In this document: positions 8,137-17,936 of the stretch, piece by piece
Numbering within the stretch: position 1 is the first letter of the stretch
Layout: each line of letters begins with the position of its first letter
Assembly (NCBI RefSeq): GCF_000717335.1
Contig: NZ_JNYZ01000001.1
Coordinates: 288,070-352,069 of the forward strand
Direction of reading: 5' to 3'
Source of the DNA: Amycolatopsis jejuensis
Lineage (GTDB): Bacteria; Actinomycetota; Actinomycetes; Mycobacteriales; Pseudonocardiaceae
Length of the DNA: 64,000 nucleotides
Made by a program: the position numbers and the translations under genes
Notes under the pieces: generated by a model
Told to the model about the DNA's origin: nothing
Database searches by the model: none
The model's input: the letters and a program-made list of their open reading frames with translations, nothing else

Positions 8137-9009
8137 CTACCGCAGCCCGGACCGGACAAATGCGTCCATCACCTGCCTCTGCAACACCAAATACAACGCA
8201 AAAATCGGCAAGCACGCAATCCCGGACGCCGCCATCACCGCGCCCCAGTTGTTGCCCTCCGCGGACAGGAAGCCGCGGATTCCGATCTGCAGCACGGAAT
8301 CCGCGCGCTGCAGGACCAGGGCCGGCCAGAAGTAGTCGTTCCACGCGGAGATGAACAGCAGGATCGTCAGCGACGCCAGTGCGGGCCGCAGGTTCGGGAC
8401 CACCACCGTCCACAACGTCAGCCACGACGAGCGCCCGTCCATCCGGGCGGCGTCCAGCAGTTCGCGCGGGAATGCCTGCAAATGCTGGCGCAGCAACATG
8501 ATCCCCATCGTCGAGCACAGGGTCGGCACCACCACCCCGGCCAGTGCGTTGAGCAGGCCGAGCTGCGACAAGTACACGTAGTTCGGGATCATCGTGACCT
8601 GGAACGGCACGAGCCACGCGCCGACCAGCAGCAGGTACAGCAGCTGCCGTCCGGGGAAGGTCCAGGCGACGAACGCGTACGCGGCGAGCAGGGCCACCAC
8701 CAGCTGCAGCACACTCGTCGAGGCCGCCACGAGGAACGTGTTGCCCAGCATTTTCGCGATCGGGAGGACTTTCCAGACGTACTCGTAGCTCTGCCCGGAC
8801 AGCGGCCACGGCAGCCACGCCCCGTCGAGCACGTCGGACGGGCGGCGCACCGACGTCGAGTACATCCAGTAGATCGGGAACACCGCGAACACGGCCAGCG
8901 CGAGCAGCACCAGATGCCCGGACCAGGAGCGGCGGCGAGTGGTCTCCCCCACCGGCCGGTCGTCCGGCGGCGCCAGTTCCGGCAGGGGGTCCAGTACGGC
9001 GAGAGGCAT
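8137..9009 (-). CDS. ABC transporter permease, MalG/UgpE type
   Basis: A 290-residue inner-membrane permease of the carbohydrate-uptake-1 class. After a hydrophilic N-terminus there are about six transmembrane segments. The cytoplasmic coupling loop (EAA motif), where the ATPase docks, reads ELLDAARMDGRSSWLTLW and is typical of MalG/UgpE partners. The start ATG lies nine bases after the stop of the first permease, so the two are co-translated. It is the last gene of a seven-gene minus-strand group that begins near 15.1 kb and includes a binding protein, an ATPase and two phosphatase-type enzymes. The imported compound is probably a sugar phosphate, phosphodiester or related polyol derivative (inference from the neighbours). 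Confidence 0.88.
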   Translation of the reverse strand: MPLAVLDPLPELAPPDDRPVGETTRRRSWSGHLVLLALAVFAVFPIYWMYSTSVRRPSDVLDGAWLPWPLSGQSYEYVWKVLPIAKMLGNTFLVAASTSVLQLVVALLAAYAFVAWTFPGRQLLYLLLVGAWLVPFQVTMIPNYVYLSQLGLLNALAGVVVPTLCSTMGIMLLRQHLQAFPRELLDAARMDGRSSWLTLWTVVVPNLRPALASLTILLFISAWNDYFWPALVLQRADSVLQIGIRGFLSAEGNNWGAVMAASGIACLPIFALYLVLQRQVMDAFVRSGLR

Positions 9010-9018
9010 CGGTCTTCC

Positions 9019-9975
9019 TCAGTTGTCGTAGAAGCTGAGCTTGTCGGACAGCCACACGAAAAGCAGTGCGACGAGCCCGAACCCGGCGAAGAACACCGTC
9101 CCCGCGGCGCCCGCGAACCCGGCGTCGAAGTTGCGGAAACCGGATTGCCACAGCAGGTAGTAGACGTTCGTGGTGGCTCCGTCCGGGCCGCCCTCGGTGA
9201 GCAGGTCGATGAGCGGGAAGGTGATCTGCACCGACAGCAACGTGGTGGTGAGCACGAGGAACAGCACGGTCGGCGACAGCAGCGGCAGCGTGATCCACCG
9301 GGTGATCTGCCAGCGGGACGCGCCGTCGAGCGAGGCGGCGGCCGGGTAGTCGGCGCTGATCCCGGTGAGCCCGGCCGAAATCACCAGGGTCGCGAACCCG
9401 AGGAGGCTCCACCCGGACACCACGATGATCGCACCGATCGCCGCGTGCTCGTCGCGCAGGAAGTTCACCGGCGCCATGCCCAGCAGGCCGAGCACGCCGT
9501 TGACCGGACCGCTCTGCGGGTCGAACAGCCAGCGCCACACCGCCGCGCTCGCCACCGGGGTGACCAGCGTGGGCAGGAAAATCAGTGCCTGGTACACCGT
9601 CTTCGCGCGTCCGCGGACCCGACGCGTCAGCAGCCCCGCGATTGTGGGGAGCACGACCGTGAACGGCAGCAGCCCGACGATGTAGACCAGGGTGTTGCGG
9701 ACGGCCTGACCCAGCTCGGGCATCGACAGCACCCGCGTGTAGTTCTCCGTACCGACCGGGGTCATCGGCGAAGTCGGCAGAAGATTCCAGTGGTAAAAGG
9801 AAAGCTGGAAGGTCTGGAGCAGCGGCCGGTAGGTCCACAGGCCGAGGAACACCAGCGCAGGCGCCAGGTACAGCAGCGGGACGAGCCAGCCGCGCAGGCG
9901 CCCCGCCGCCGAGGGCCGCGAGCTGCGCCCCTCGGCGGCGGGCACCGGCACGGAGTCCGGAGCGACGACGAGCAC
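9019..9975 (-). CDS. ABC transporter permease, MalF/UgpA type
   Basis: A 318-residue permease partner of the following gene. The open frame extends upstream into the phosphoesterase gene, so the first in-frame GTG after that gene's stop (9975) is taken as start. A hydrophilic tail of about 35 residues precedes the first helix LVPLLYLAPALVFLGLW, which is followed by the periplasmic loop seen in UgpA/MalF relatives. The coupling loop is ISADYPAAASLDGASRWQITRW. It forms the heterodimeric membrane channel with the downstream permease and should dock to the binding lipoprotein and the UgpC-like ATPase encoded upstream. Confidence 0.85.
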   Translation of the reverse strand: MLVVAPDSVPVPAAEGRSSRPSAAGRLRGWLVPLLYLAPALVFLGLWTYRPLLQTFQLSFYHWNLLPTSPMTPVGTENYTRVLSMPELGQAVRNTLVYIVGLLPFTVVLPTIAGLLTRRVRGRAKTVYQALIFLPTLVTPVASAAVWRWLFDPQSGPVNGVLGLLGMAPVNFLRDEHAAIGAIIVVSGWSLLGFATLVISAGLTGISADYPAAASLDGASRWQITRWITLPLLSPTVLFLVLTTTLLSVQITFPLIDLLTEGGPDGATTNVYYLLWQSGFRNFDAGFAGAAGTVFFAGFGLVALLFVWLSDKLSFYDN

Positions 9976-9980
9976 GGCGC

Positions 9981-10817
9981 TCAGTGCGGCTGACCGGCCA
10001 GGGTCAGCAGCTCGCTGACCTTGACCTCGTAGACGGTCCCGGCCGGGGACACCGGGACCGAGGTGGCCGTCGCCAGGTCCGGGTAGACGTCGACCCGCGT
10101 GCACGCCGCACCGACGACGCCGCGGAGCACCTCCGGGCCGGCGAACCCGTCCTGGGTGTAAGCGGTGGCCCCGCTGATCCACACCGGGATTCCGGCCAGC
10201 ACCGTGGCCGCGGCGTGGTGGGCGTGCCCGCTCAGCACGATCCGGACGTCGGTACCCCGGATGACGTCGGCGAGCTCGCTGGTGTGGCGGAAGCCCAGCT
10301 CCTCCATCAGCGGTACGGCCATCGGCATCGGCGGGTGGTGCAGGGCGAGCACGGTCCCGGCGGGTGCCGGGGTGGCGAGCTCGTCGCGCAGCCAGTCCAG
10401 CTGGCCGGTGGTGAACTCGCCGTGGTGGTGGCCGGGAACGGTGCTGTCCATGACGATCACGCGCAACCCGTCGTACTCACTGCTGTGGTCGTACGGCTCG
10501 ATGCTCGGCTCTTCCCCGAGCAAACCGGTGCGGAACGCGGCCCGCTCGTCGTGGTTGCCCATCATGAACAGCACCGGAATGCCGGTGCGTGCCGTGAACT
10601 CGTCGACGATCGCGCGCAGCCGCCGGTACGCAGCCTGGTCAGCAGTGTCGGCCAGGTCGCCGGTGAGCACGACCACCTTCACCGTGCCGAGTGCCTCGAC
10701 CCCGGCGAGCGCCGCGGTGAGGTTCGCGGTGGTGTCGACCTTGTCGTGCAGCAGTGCGCCCTCGGGAACGATGTGGGTGTCGCTGATCTGGACGATGGTG
10801 TGCGTAGGGGTGCTCAT
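9981..10817 (-). CDS. metallophosphoesterase, class III cyclic-nucleotide phosphodiesterase (CpdA/GpdQ-like)
   Basis: A 278-residue calcineurin-like phosphoesterase. All metal-binding blocks are present: SDTH near residue 12, VLTGDLADT, MGNHDERA and LSGHAHH, the order expected for CpdA/GpdQ-type enzymes that hydrolyse phosphodiesters with two metal ions. No signal peptide is present, so it acts in the cytoplasm. The ATG at 10817 is preferred to 10835 because GAAAGGA lies just upstream. It is placed between the phosphatase-fold gene (14-bp gap) and the permease (5-bp gap), inside an ABC import operon. That suggests it cleaves an imported phosphodiester, such as a glycerophosphodiester; cAMP turnover is an alternative. 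Confidence 0.85.
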   Translation of the reverse strand: MSTPTHTIVQISDTHIVPEGALLHDKVDTTANLTAALAGVEALGTVKVVVLTGDLADTADQAAYRRLRAIVDEFTARTGIPVLFMMGNHDERAAFRTGLLGEEPSIEPYDHSSEYDGLRVIVMDSTVPGHHHGEFTTGQLDWLRDELATPAPAGTVLALHHPPMPMAVPLMEELGFRHTSELADVIRGTDVRIVLSGHAHHAAATVLAGIPVWISGATAYTQDGFAGPEVLRGVVGAACTRVDVYPDLATATSVPVSPAGTVYEVKVSELLTLAGQPH

Positions 10818-10831
10818 GATGTCCTTTCCGG

Positions 10832-11569
10832 TCACAGGTTTTCGACCAGCGCTGTCCGCAGCGCGGTCAGTTCTTCAGTGGGCACACCGTGCGTGTACAG
10901 GTAGTTCTCGACGCTGCCGTGGGAGCGGTCGATCCGGTCCAGCGTGCGCAGGATCAGTTCGGGCGGGCAGGAGATCAGGTTGTCCTGCACCCGTTGCGGT
11001 ACCCCGTATCCGGCCAGCCGGGCCTGCGCCGCTGCGACGAACTCGCGGCCGAGATACTCGCCGGTGAGCGCGTAGTCGGCGGCGATGACGTCGCGGTCCA
11101 CCCCGGCGATCGTGAGGACGAGCGCGACCAGGACACCGGTGCGGTCCTTGCCTGCCGTGCAGTGCACGAGCGCGGGCAGCGCGCCCGGCCGCGCGAGGTC
11201 CCGTACCACCAACGCCAGCTGCGCGCCGAAGTCGTCCACCATCCGCTCGTAGACGGTTTCCAGCTCGGGATGGCCGCCGGAGCCCATCCGGCCGTCGAAC
11301 ACCGGCCGCGCCAGCACCCGGGGCTGCGGACCGGAGAAGGGATCGGGCGCGTTCTCGCGTTCGGCCGGTTCCCGCAGGTCGATCACCGTGCGCAGGCCAC
11401 GGCGGATGAGCTCGGCGACGCCCGCTTCGTCCATTCCGGACAAAGCGTCGGCGCGGAACAGCTGCTGCCAGCGGACGGTACCGCCGCCGCGGGTCGGGTA
11501 GCCCCCGACATCGCGGACATTCCAGGTGCCGGCCAGCGGGAGATGCCGGGAACTGTCCACAGTGGTCAT
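10832..11569 (-). CDS. tyrosine-phosphatase-fold protein (PTP/DSP superfamily, TpbA/Siw14-like)
   Basis: A 245-residue protein with the CX5R loop HCTAGKDRTG, nucleophile Cys137 and Arg143. The N-terminal NVRDVGGYPTRGGGTVRW and FRADALSGMD are typical of the bacterial Y_phosphatase3 family. Such enzymes dephosphorylate phosphotyrosine, phosphoinositides or inositol phosphates. The ATG at 11569 overlaps the TGA of the binding-protein gene by four bases, so its output is tied to the transporter. No export signal is seen, so it is cytoplasmic. With the phosphodiesterase next to it, a two-step release of phosphate from an imported phosphodiester is plausible. A signalling role for the phosphatase is the alternative. 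Confidence 0.83.
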   Translation of the reverse strand: MTTVDSSRHLPLAGTWNVRDVGGYPTRGGGTVRWQQLFRADALSGMDEAGVAELIRRGLRTVIDLREPAERENAPDPFSGPQPRVLARPVFDGRMGSGGHPELETVYERMVDDFGAQLALVVRDLARPGALPALVHCTAGKDRTGVLVALVLTIAGVDRDVIAADYALTGEYLGREFVAAAQARLAGYGVPQRVQDNLISCPPELILRTLDRIDRSHGSVENYLYTHGVPTEELTALRTALVENL

Positions 11570-12933
11570 TTCGCCATCAGCTCCTGACCACGGACCTGTG
11601 CCGCGGTCAGGGTGCTGCGCACGTCCGCGCCGCGGTACACCACGTTCTCGACCGCCTGCAGCATCAGGTCGCGGACCTGCACGTAGTTGTCCCCGGGCAG
11701 CGATACCCACGGTTCCAGCCGGTCCAGCTGTGCCAGGTTCGGCTTGATCATCGGATGCTGGTCGGCCCACGGCTTGAGCGTCGCCGGATCGTCGACGAGC
11801 CCGGTGCGCAGCGGCAGGTACCCGATCTTCGACGAGATCTGGGTGTAGGCCTCATCGCTGGTCAGGAACGTGATCAGCTCCCATGCCGCACGCTGCTTCG
11901 CCTTGTCCTCGGAGAAGATGAACAGCCCGGACCCGGAGTTCGTCGGGATGGCGGGACGGGTACCGAACGAGGGTTCCTGCGCTGCCCGCAGCTCCCATTT
12001 CCCGGTCGATTGCTGCTGAAGCGTGCCCTGCAGCGCGCTCGACTCGAGCAGCATGCCCAGCTGCCCGCGGCCCATCGCCTCCATTGCCTGCGCCTGCGTG
12101 AAGTCCGGCGTCGCCCCGGACTTGACCATCTGCTGCATCGTGGCGAGGGCGTCCGCGGCGGGCCCGTCGGCGAAGCTGAGCTTCTTGCGGTCGGCCGACA
12201 GCACCGCCCCGCCGTTGGAGCGAATGACCGACTGCAGGCACCAGTCGCCCGAGGTCTTGGTGAAGCAGTCCGCGTACGCGCCTGCGGAACCCGTCGCGTT
12301 CTTGATCGCGAACGCCGCCTGCTGGACCTCGGCCCAGGTCGACGGCGGTTTGGCCGGATCGAGCCCGGCCTTGCGGAAGAGGTCGGCGTTGTAGAAGAGC
12401 ACCGGCGTGGAGAAGACGTACGGGAGCCCGTAGGCCTTGCCGTCCATCGACGCGAGGTTCCGGGCGCGCTCATGGATCGGATGCGTGCCGCCGAGGGCGT
12501 TCTGCACCGCATCGGCGCCCACCAGATCCGCCAGTGGCTTGGGTTTGAGCTTCGAGACGACGTAGTCCAGATCGCCGAAGGTCAGCTGGGCGACGTCCGG
12601 CGCCTTGCCTACCATGAGCTGGCTCTGCACGCTCGATACGGTTCCGGTGGCCGCGCTGCCCCCGCCCTGCGGCGGCTGGCCGTGCACGGTGATGTTGGGG
12701 TGCTTCCGCTGGAACCGCGCGAGCAGGTCGTTGACGGTGGTGGTCCAGGTCCCGGCGGTGGCGAGGTTGTAGCTCTCGAAGGTGAGGTCGACGTGCTGGC
12801 TCGCGTCCAGTTCCGGGACCGGCGCGACGGCGTTGCTGCTGCTCGCGGTCGCGCCGAGCCCACCGCAGGCAGTGGCGGACAAAGCCACGGCGGCGAGCAG
12901 TCCGGCCGCGCGGGAGCGGCGAAGGGATCTCAT
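11566..12933 (-). CDS. ABC transporter substrate-binding lipoprotein (UgpB/MalE-like)
   Basis: A 455-residue family-1 solute-binding protein. The signal peptide has a basic start (MRSLRRSRAAG), a hydrophobic run and SATACGG, so Cys23 is the likely lipid-modified residue; the -3 position is not an ideal Leu. The mature protein has typical UgpB-like blocks such as LLARFQRKHPNITV, VGKAPDVAQL, PYVFSTPVLFYNADLF and the C-terminal half of the Venus-flytrap fold. GAGGAG lies eight bases before the ATG. It follows the ATPase gene by 22 bp and overlaps the phosphatase gene by four bases. It captures the ligand outside the membrane for the two permeases; the ligand is probably a sugar- or polyol-type phospho-compound, judging from the neighbours. 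Confidence 0.87.
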   Translation of the reverse strand: MRSLRRSRAAGLLAAVALSATACGGLGATASSSNAVAPVPELDASQHVDLTFESYNLATAGTWTTTVNDLLARFQRKHPNITVHGQPPQGGGSAATGTVSSVQSQLMVGKAPDVAQLTFGDLDYVVSKLKPKPLADLVGADAVQNALGGTHPIHERARNLASMDGKAYGLPYVFSTPVLFYNADLFRKAGLDPAKPPSTWAEVQQAAFAIKNATGSAGAYADCFTKTSGDWCLQSVIRSNGGAVLSADRKKLSFADGPAADALATMQQMVKSGATPDFTQAQAMEAMGRGQLGMLLESSALQGTLQQQSTGKWELRAAQEPSFGTRPAIPTNSGSGLFIFSEDKAKQRAAWELITFLTSDEAYTQISSKIGYLPLRTGLVDDPATLKPWADQHPMIKPNLAQLDRLEPWVSLPGDNYVQVRDLMLQAVENVVYRGADVRSTLTAAQVRGQELMAK

Positions 12934-12955
12934 GGAATTTCTCCTCAGACAGGGG

Positions 12956-14068
<1,113 letters not shown>

Positions 14069-14220
14069 GACGCTCCCTCCATGAATCCGCGTTCCACAGA
14101 TTTTACGATCTCTGGTACGCGCTTACACGGGAAGTGTCGGCGAAGGACGTGAACAGCGGGTGGCGCGCGGCTGAGGATTCCGCGACGCCCCGGACAGGAT
14201 TACCCCGGCCCGGGTGAACC

Positions 14221-15081
14221 TCAGCTACGCCGCGTGTCCGACGTGATGACCTGCCACACCTCGTCGAGGACCTCCGACGACCGGTCCGGGCGGCGGAACC
14301 CGGCCGCGAGCTGAAGGGAAACCAGCAGCGCGAGCTGCGCCATCGGGCCCGCGAACACGTCGTTGCGCTGGAAGGGCGCGGTACCGGTGACCAGGGTGAG
14401 GTCAGCGAGCGCGGTCAGCGGTGAGTGCGTCAACGAGGTCACCCCGACGAGCGTGGCCCCGGCCTTCGCCGCGGCTTCGGCAGCGCGCAAGGTGACTTCG
14501 TTGACCCCACTCGAACTGATCGCGACGCAGACATCCTCGGCCGTGAGCAACCGGCAGACGATCTGCTGGCTGATCGCCTCCGCCGGCGCCTCGGCAATGA
14601 ACCCGTTGGCAGTGAACCGAAACGCCGCCGCCTGCGCAACGAACCCGGACCCGCCATTGGCGACGAACACCACCCGCCGAGCCGCAACGAGCACGTCGAC
14701 CGCCTTGCGCAACGCAGCAGGCTCGACCGCCCCCATCCCCCCGGCGAGAACCCCACCGGCCGTGGCGAACACCGCCGCCGCAATCGTCTCCGGCGAGTCC
14801 CCCGGCCCGAACTCCGGACTGGCCGGCTGGGCCGCGTTGCCGGCGTCCCGTGCCAGCAGCAGCCGCAACTGCTGAAACCCGCGAAAGCCCAGATGCTGGC
14901 AAGCCCGCACCGCCGTGGCCGACGACGTCCCCGCCGCCGCCGCAAGATCGGCCACCGACCAGTCGATGACCTCGGCAGACCGGGCCAGCACCACCTCGGC
15001 GACCCGCTGCTCACTGGGCAGCAAGGCGGGCAACGCAGCCCGGATCACGGCGAGGGTGCTGCCTGCAGGCTGGTCACTCAT
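14221..15081 (-). CDS. RpiR/MurR-family regulator with SIS domain
   Basis: A 286-residue regulator. The N-terminal 75 residues form the RpiR helix-turn-helix (LLPSEQRVAEVVL, then DLAAAAGTSSATAVRACQHLGFRGFQQLR). From about residue 110 to 260 there is a SIS phosphosugar-binding fold (VFVANGGSGFVAQAAAFRF, CVAISSSGVNEVT). RpiR proteins sense phosphorylated sugars, which fits control of the downstream import and phosphatase genes. The ATG at 15081 is chosen; a TATGTATG box lies only a few bases upstream with no ribosome binding site, so the message may be leaderless. The open frame continues to 15156 but that extension is not convincing. Confidence 0.87.
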   Translation of the reverse strand: MSDQPAGSTLAVIRAALPALLPSEQRVAEVVLARSAEVIDWSVADLAAAAGTSSATAVRACQHLGFRGFQQLRLLLARDAGNAAQPASPEFGPGDSPETIAAAVFATAGGVLAGGMGAVEPAALRKAVDVLVAARRVVFVANGGSGFVAQAAAFRFTANGFIAEAPAEAISQQIVCRLLTAEDVCVAISSSGVNEVTLRAAEAAAKAGATLVGVTSLTHSPLTALADLTLVTGTAPFQRNDVFAGPMAQLALLVSLQLAAGFRRPDRSSEVLDEVWQVITSDTRRS

Positions 15082-15156
15082 GGCACATACATACCACCGT
15101 GGAGGGACGTGGGGGTGGCGATTGCGCGGGGATGTGTACTGCGGGAGATCCGGCAC

Positions 15157-15453
15157 TCACCAGACCAACCTGACGAGAGCACCGACGATGCCGACGAGCA
15201 ACACGGCAATCAACCCGATCCCGACGAGGATCATGAGATCCCGCAATCGGGTCCGCGGCCACCGGCCGGGGACTCTCCGACGAGATCGGACCGGGATGCG
15301 GGAACCGTCCGGCTTCCATGCCGCGTTACAACCGGAGCCGTCCGGAAGCCACCTGGAACAGCCCAGGAAAAACCCGTGCCGCCCCGCGGTCCGGCGCACC
15401 ATGCCACGTCGGCACCACGGACACCGGCCTCCGGCTCGCACCCTCCGCCCCAT
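15157..15453 (-). CDS. 98-residue membrane peptide with topoisomerase-type zinc ribbon
   Basis: A small protein starting MGRRVRAGGR. Four cysteines (C11, C14, C32, C42) surround MVRRTAGRHGFFLGCS, which looks like the C4 zinc finger found at the C-terminus of type IA topoisomerases, with a longer last spacing. A basic region follows, and residues 74-96 form one hydrophobic helix (MILVGIGLIAVLLVGIVGALV) close to the C-terminus. The combination suggests a tail-anchored protein with a cytoplasmic zinc ribbon. The frame extends upstream to 15780, but that part has low-complexity composition and is probably not coding. The function is unknown. It is encoded just upstream of the RpiR gene on the same strand, about 75 bp away. 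Confidence 0.6.
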   Translation of the reverse strand: MGRRVRAGGRCPWCRRGMVRRTAGRHGFFLGCSRWLPDGSGCNAAWKPDGSRIPVRSRRRVPGRWPRTRLRDLMILVGIGLIAVLLVGIVGALVRLVW

Positions 15454-15923
15454 GACAGCAATGATGCCAGCCTTGAGGGCGCCAGCGTCGCGACGGTGTC
15501 CCGGAGATCGTCTTCCGGCAAACCGCCACCTCGCACCGAGGCCAGGACCCGCGCACGCGGCATCCGTCCCGACTCCGAACCCGTCACCGAAATCGTCGGG
15601 GACACAGTGGTGCAGCTGAAGGACGGACGGCAGGTACCCGTCGACGCCGCCCGGGCATCTGCTCATCACCTCGCACGCGGACTTGCCGCCCTGGGGCAAC
15701 GTCCCCCGCGACCTGTACCGCTTCCTCAGCACTGACGAGGAAAGCACGCAGCTCGCACTCGACCCGGAACAATGGGACATCCCGCACGCCGAAACCAGGC
15801 CACGGGAAGCAACCGGACCGGACGGACAACGCGATCATCCTGGCCCGGCGCCGGTGATCCCCGCTGCCGCGGCTACTCCGGAGCGGGAAAGCTTGTCCCG
15901 CTTGATCGTCAACCGGTCGAACC
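15454..15923. other. gene-poor stretch with an unassigned plus-strand open frame
   Basis: No convincing complete gene is present. Two plus-strand frames look partly coding: VTEIVGDTVVQLKDGRQVPVD (about 15587-15650), then in another frame LPPWGNVPRDLYRFLSTDEE and ALDPEQWDIPHAETRP (about 15680-15800). Together they could be a frameshifted remnant of one protein. I do not recognise the family. Confidence 0.3.
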
Positions 15924-16380
15924 ATGACACAGCCGCCGACGGAAAGCGCGCAACGCATGCAGTCCGCCCCTGCCTCCACAGTGGACGGCAAGGTGGCCGT
16001 GGTCACCGGCGCCAGTTCCGGCATCGGCGCCGAGATCGCCCGGGAGAGGCACCGGGCGGGTACGAAAGTCCTGCTCGTCGGCCGCAATGAGCAACGACTC
16101 GAAGCGTGCTCGGCGGAGCGCGTCGACACCCTCAGCGTCGGCCTTGCCGGCGATGCCGCACCGGACACCATCATGGAGCACCCGTCGGACCGTTTCGGCC
16201 GAGGGACAGGTACTCGCGGCCGCCCCGGCAGGCAGGGTCGGCGACATCGCCTCCGCCGTGGTGTTCCTGGCCTCCCCCGCCGCCTCGTACCGCCAAGGCT
16301 CGAGCCTCGTGATCGACGGCGGATGGATCGACGGCGGATCCGGAATGATCGCCGGGGAGATGGCCGGGGCATCGAGCTGA
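15924..16380 (+). pseudogene. short-chain dehydrogenase/reductase remnant, middle deleted
   Basis: The N-terminus is a clear SDR Rossmann start: VDGKVAVVTGASSGIGAEIA, then VLLVGRNEQRLEA. The frame then loses similarity. A second frame carries the typical SDR C-terminus: DIASAVVFLASPAASY, then GSSLVIDGGWIDGGSG, ending at the TGA at 16380. Between the two ends only about 150 bases remain, whereas an intact enzyme needs roughly 450-500. The catalytic Ser-Tyr-Lys region is therefore absent. The join includes a frame change as well as the deletion, so this is a dead gene. It belongs to a run of decayed genes between the RpiR cluster and the aminotransferase cluster. Confidence 0.8.
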
Positions 16381-16775
16381 TCTTCGGCGCCGGGGACTCG
16401 GCGTTGTCCACAAAGGAGGTCGTGGCCGCTCAGGTCGAGAACGTCCTTTGTGGACAGCTGGGTACCGCCCGCCGAAGCCACTTCACGCCCGGCAGTGGGA
16501 TCGCCTCGGCCGCGGCGAAGACCGGGACACGCCACAGCCGATATAGGGCGGCGCAAGGGACGGGCCCGGCGTCATTCCAGGCAACAGAACCGATGGTGTG
16601 GACGTTCATCACGCTGGTGGCCGGCTGCACTTGCCCCGAAGGCAGTGCCACCCGGGCAAGCCGATTCCGTGCGGACCGGGGTATCCGGCCGGTCCCGGGG
16701 CTCACGGAACGGTGCGGCGCGTTCCACGAAGAGCTCAGGAACTCGATCGCCTGCCCGCACTTCCGGTGGCGGCCA
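16381..16775. other. no recognisable gene
   Basis: The stretch between the SDR remnant and the end of the MBL gene has open frames on both strands but no family marks, ribosome binding sites or consistent codon use. The short sequence CTTTGTGGACA occurs twice, once on each strand (about 16405-16415 and 16444-16454), forming a loose inverted repeat. I see nothing else in it. Confidence 0.4.
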
Positions 16776-17936
16776 TCATCGGCCCAGCGGCAGCACCTGA
16801 AGGTCACTCCCCACGATGAGCCGCCCCGAAAATCCGCGCTGGGCGTCCCGCCAGCGGTGTTCCGGGGTGGTGGCGGGGACGAGGTGGTTCAGTACCAAGG
16901 TGCGGACCGCGGCCGGTTCCGCGACGTGCGCGCCGACCTGGTCGATTGTGGTGTGCGCGGCGAGGAGGTGTTCGCGCATCGGCCCGGCTCGGTCCGGGGG
17001 CAGGCGGGTCACGAGTTCGTCGACGAACCGCGGGTCGATCACCTCGTGCACGAGGTAGTCGGCGTTGCGGGCGAGGTCGATCAGGTTCGGGCTGACACCG
17101 GTGTCGCCGGAGATCACCACGGAGCCGTCCGGCGTGTCGAACCGGTAGGCGAAAGCCGGGGCGGCCGGGTGGTGGTCGACGAGGGTCGCAGTGACCGTGA
17201 CCTCGCCGTCCTGCCACACCCGGATCGGGGTGCGCAGCCGGGGCGGCCGTCCTTCGGGGTCCGGGGTCCAGATCCCGGCGAGGTCGATGTCCTGGACGTG
17301 GAACACGCTTTCCGGGCCGGCGAGGGCGCTGTCCCGTGCGCGGTCGTTGAGGTCGGCGGCAAAGGCCTGGCCGAGATGGTCCGTGAGGTCCGTGATGCCG
17401 GGCCCCGGTTCGGCGGGGCCGACGACCGGCGGCGCCGGGCGCCCGGGCGGGAACACCCGCGGCAGCGCCGGGCGCGCGGGAGGGCCCCAGACCTGGATCG
17501 GCGGTCCGGTGCGGCCGATCGCGTTGGACACGCCGGTCACGTACAGCGCCGGCCAATCCGCGACGTGGTCGCTGTGCAGGTGGGTGAAGAAGATCCCGCG
17601 GACGTTGCCGAGCAGGTCCCCCGCCGCCGGCCCCGGTGCGAGACCGCTGCGCACCAGCCGCCAGTACGCCCCGATCCCGAGGTCCACCAGGTAGATCCGG
17701 CCGTCGTGGACGACCGCGGTGGACACCCCGGCCCGGTCGGGAGTCAGCACGGTCGGGCCGCCCGCGGTCCCGAGCAGCACCACGCGGGTCCGGGCCGCGA
17801 GGCGCGCGGGTGTCGCGGCCGCCAGCGTCGTCGCGGCCGCCGCAGCGCCGACCAGATGGAGAAACCGGCGGCGACCGGGGATCCGCGTGGCGGCACGCAG
17901 GAACAGGTCGGCCTTCGAAGAACCCGTCGAGATCAC
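16776..17936 (-). CDS. exported metallo-beta-lactamase-fold hydrolase
   Basis: A 386-residue MBL-fold protein. The N-terminus has GRRRFLHLVGAAAAATTLA, a likely Tat or Sec signal, with cleavage near residue 48. The metal-binding motif is THLHSDHVADW (HxHxDH). The later ligands are in VVISGDTGVSPN and VLNHLVP. Similar exported MBL proteins of the tRNase Z/arylsulfatase branch act on phosphodiesters or esters, but the substrate cannot be read. The GTG start (17936) overlaps the stop of the small upstream gene (GTGA), so the two are translationally coupled. It ends a three-gene minus-strand operon that starts with the DJ-1 gene. Confidence 0.82.
   Translation of the reverse strand: MISTGSSKADLFLRAATRIPGRRRFLHLVGAAAAATTLAAATPARLAARTRVVLLGTAGGPTVLTPDRAGVSTAVVHDGRIYLVDLGIGAYWRLVRSGLAPGPAAGDLLGNVRGIFFTHLHSDHVADWPALYVTGVSNAIGRTGPPIQVWGPPARPALPRVFPPGRPAPPVVGPAEPGPGITDLTDHLGQAFAADLNDRARDSALAGPESVFHVQDIDLAGIWTPDPEGRPPRLRTPIRVWQDGEVTVTATLVDHHPAAPAFAYRFDTPDGSVVISGDTGVSPNLIDLARNADYLVHEVIDPRFVDELVTRLPPDRAGPMREHLLAAHTTIDQVGAHVAEPAAVRTLVLNHLVPATTPEHRWRDAQRGFSGRLIVGSDLQVLPLGR

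Noticed and set aside
15157..15780. Full 207-codon frame as one protein
   Set aside because: The first 109 codons have erratic composition and no start signal; only the part from 15453 has the Cys ribbon and membrane helix.
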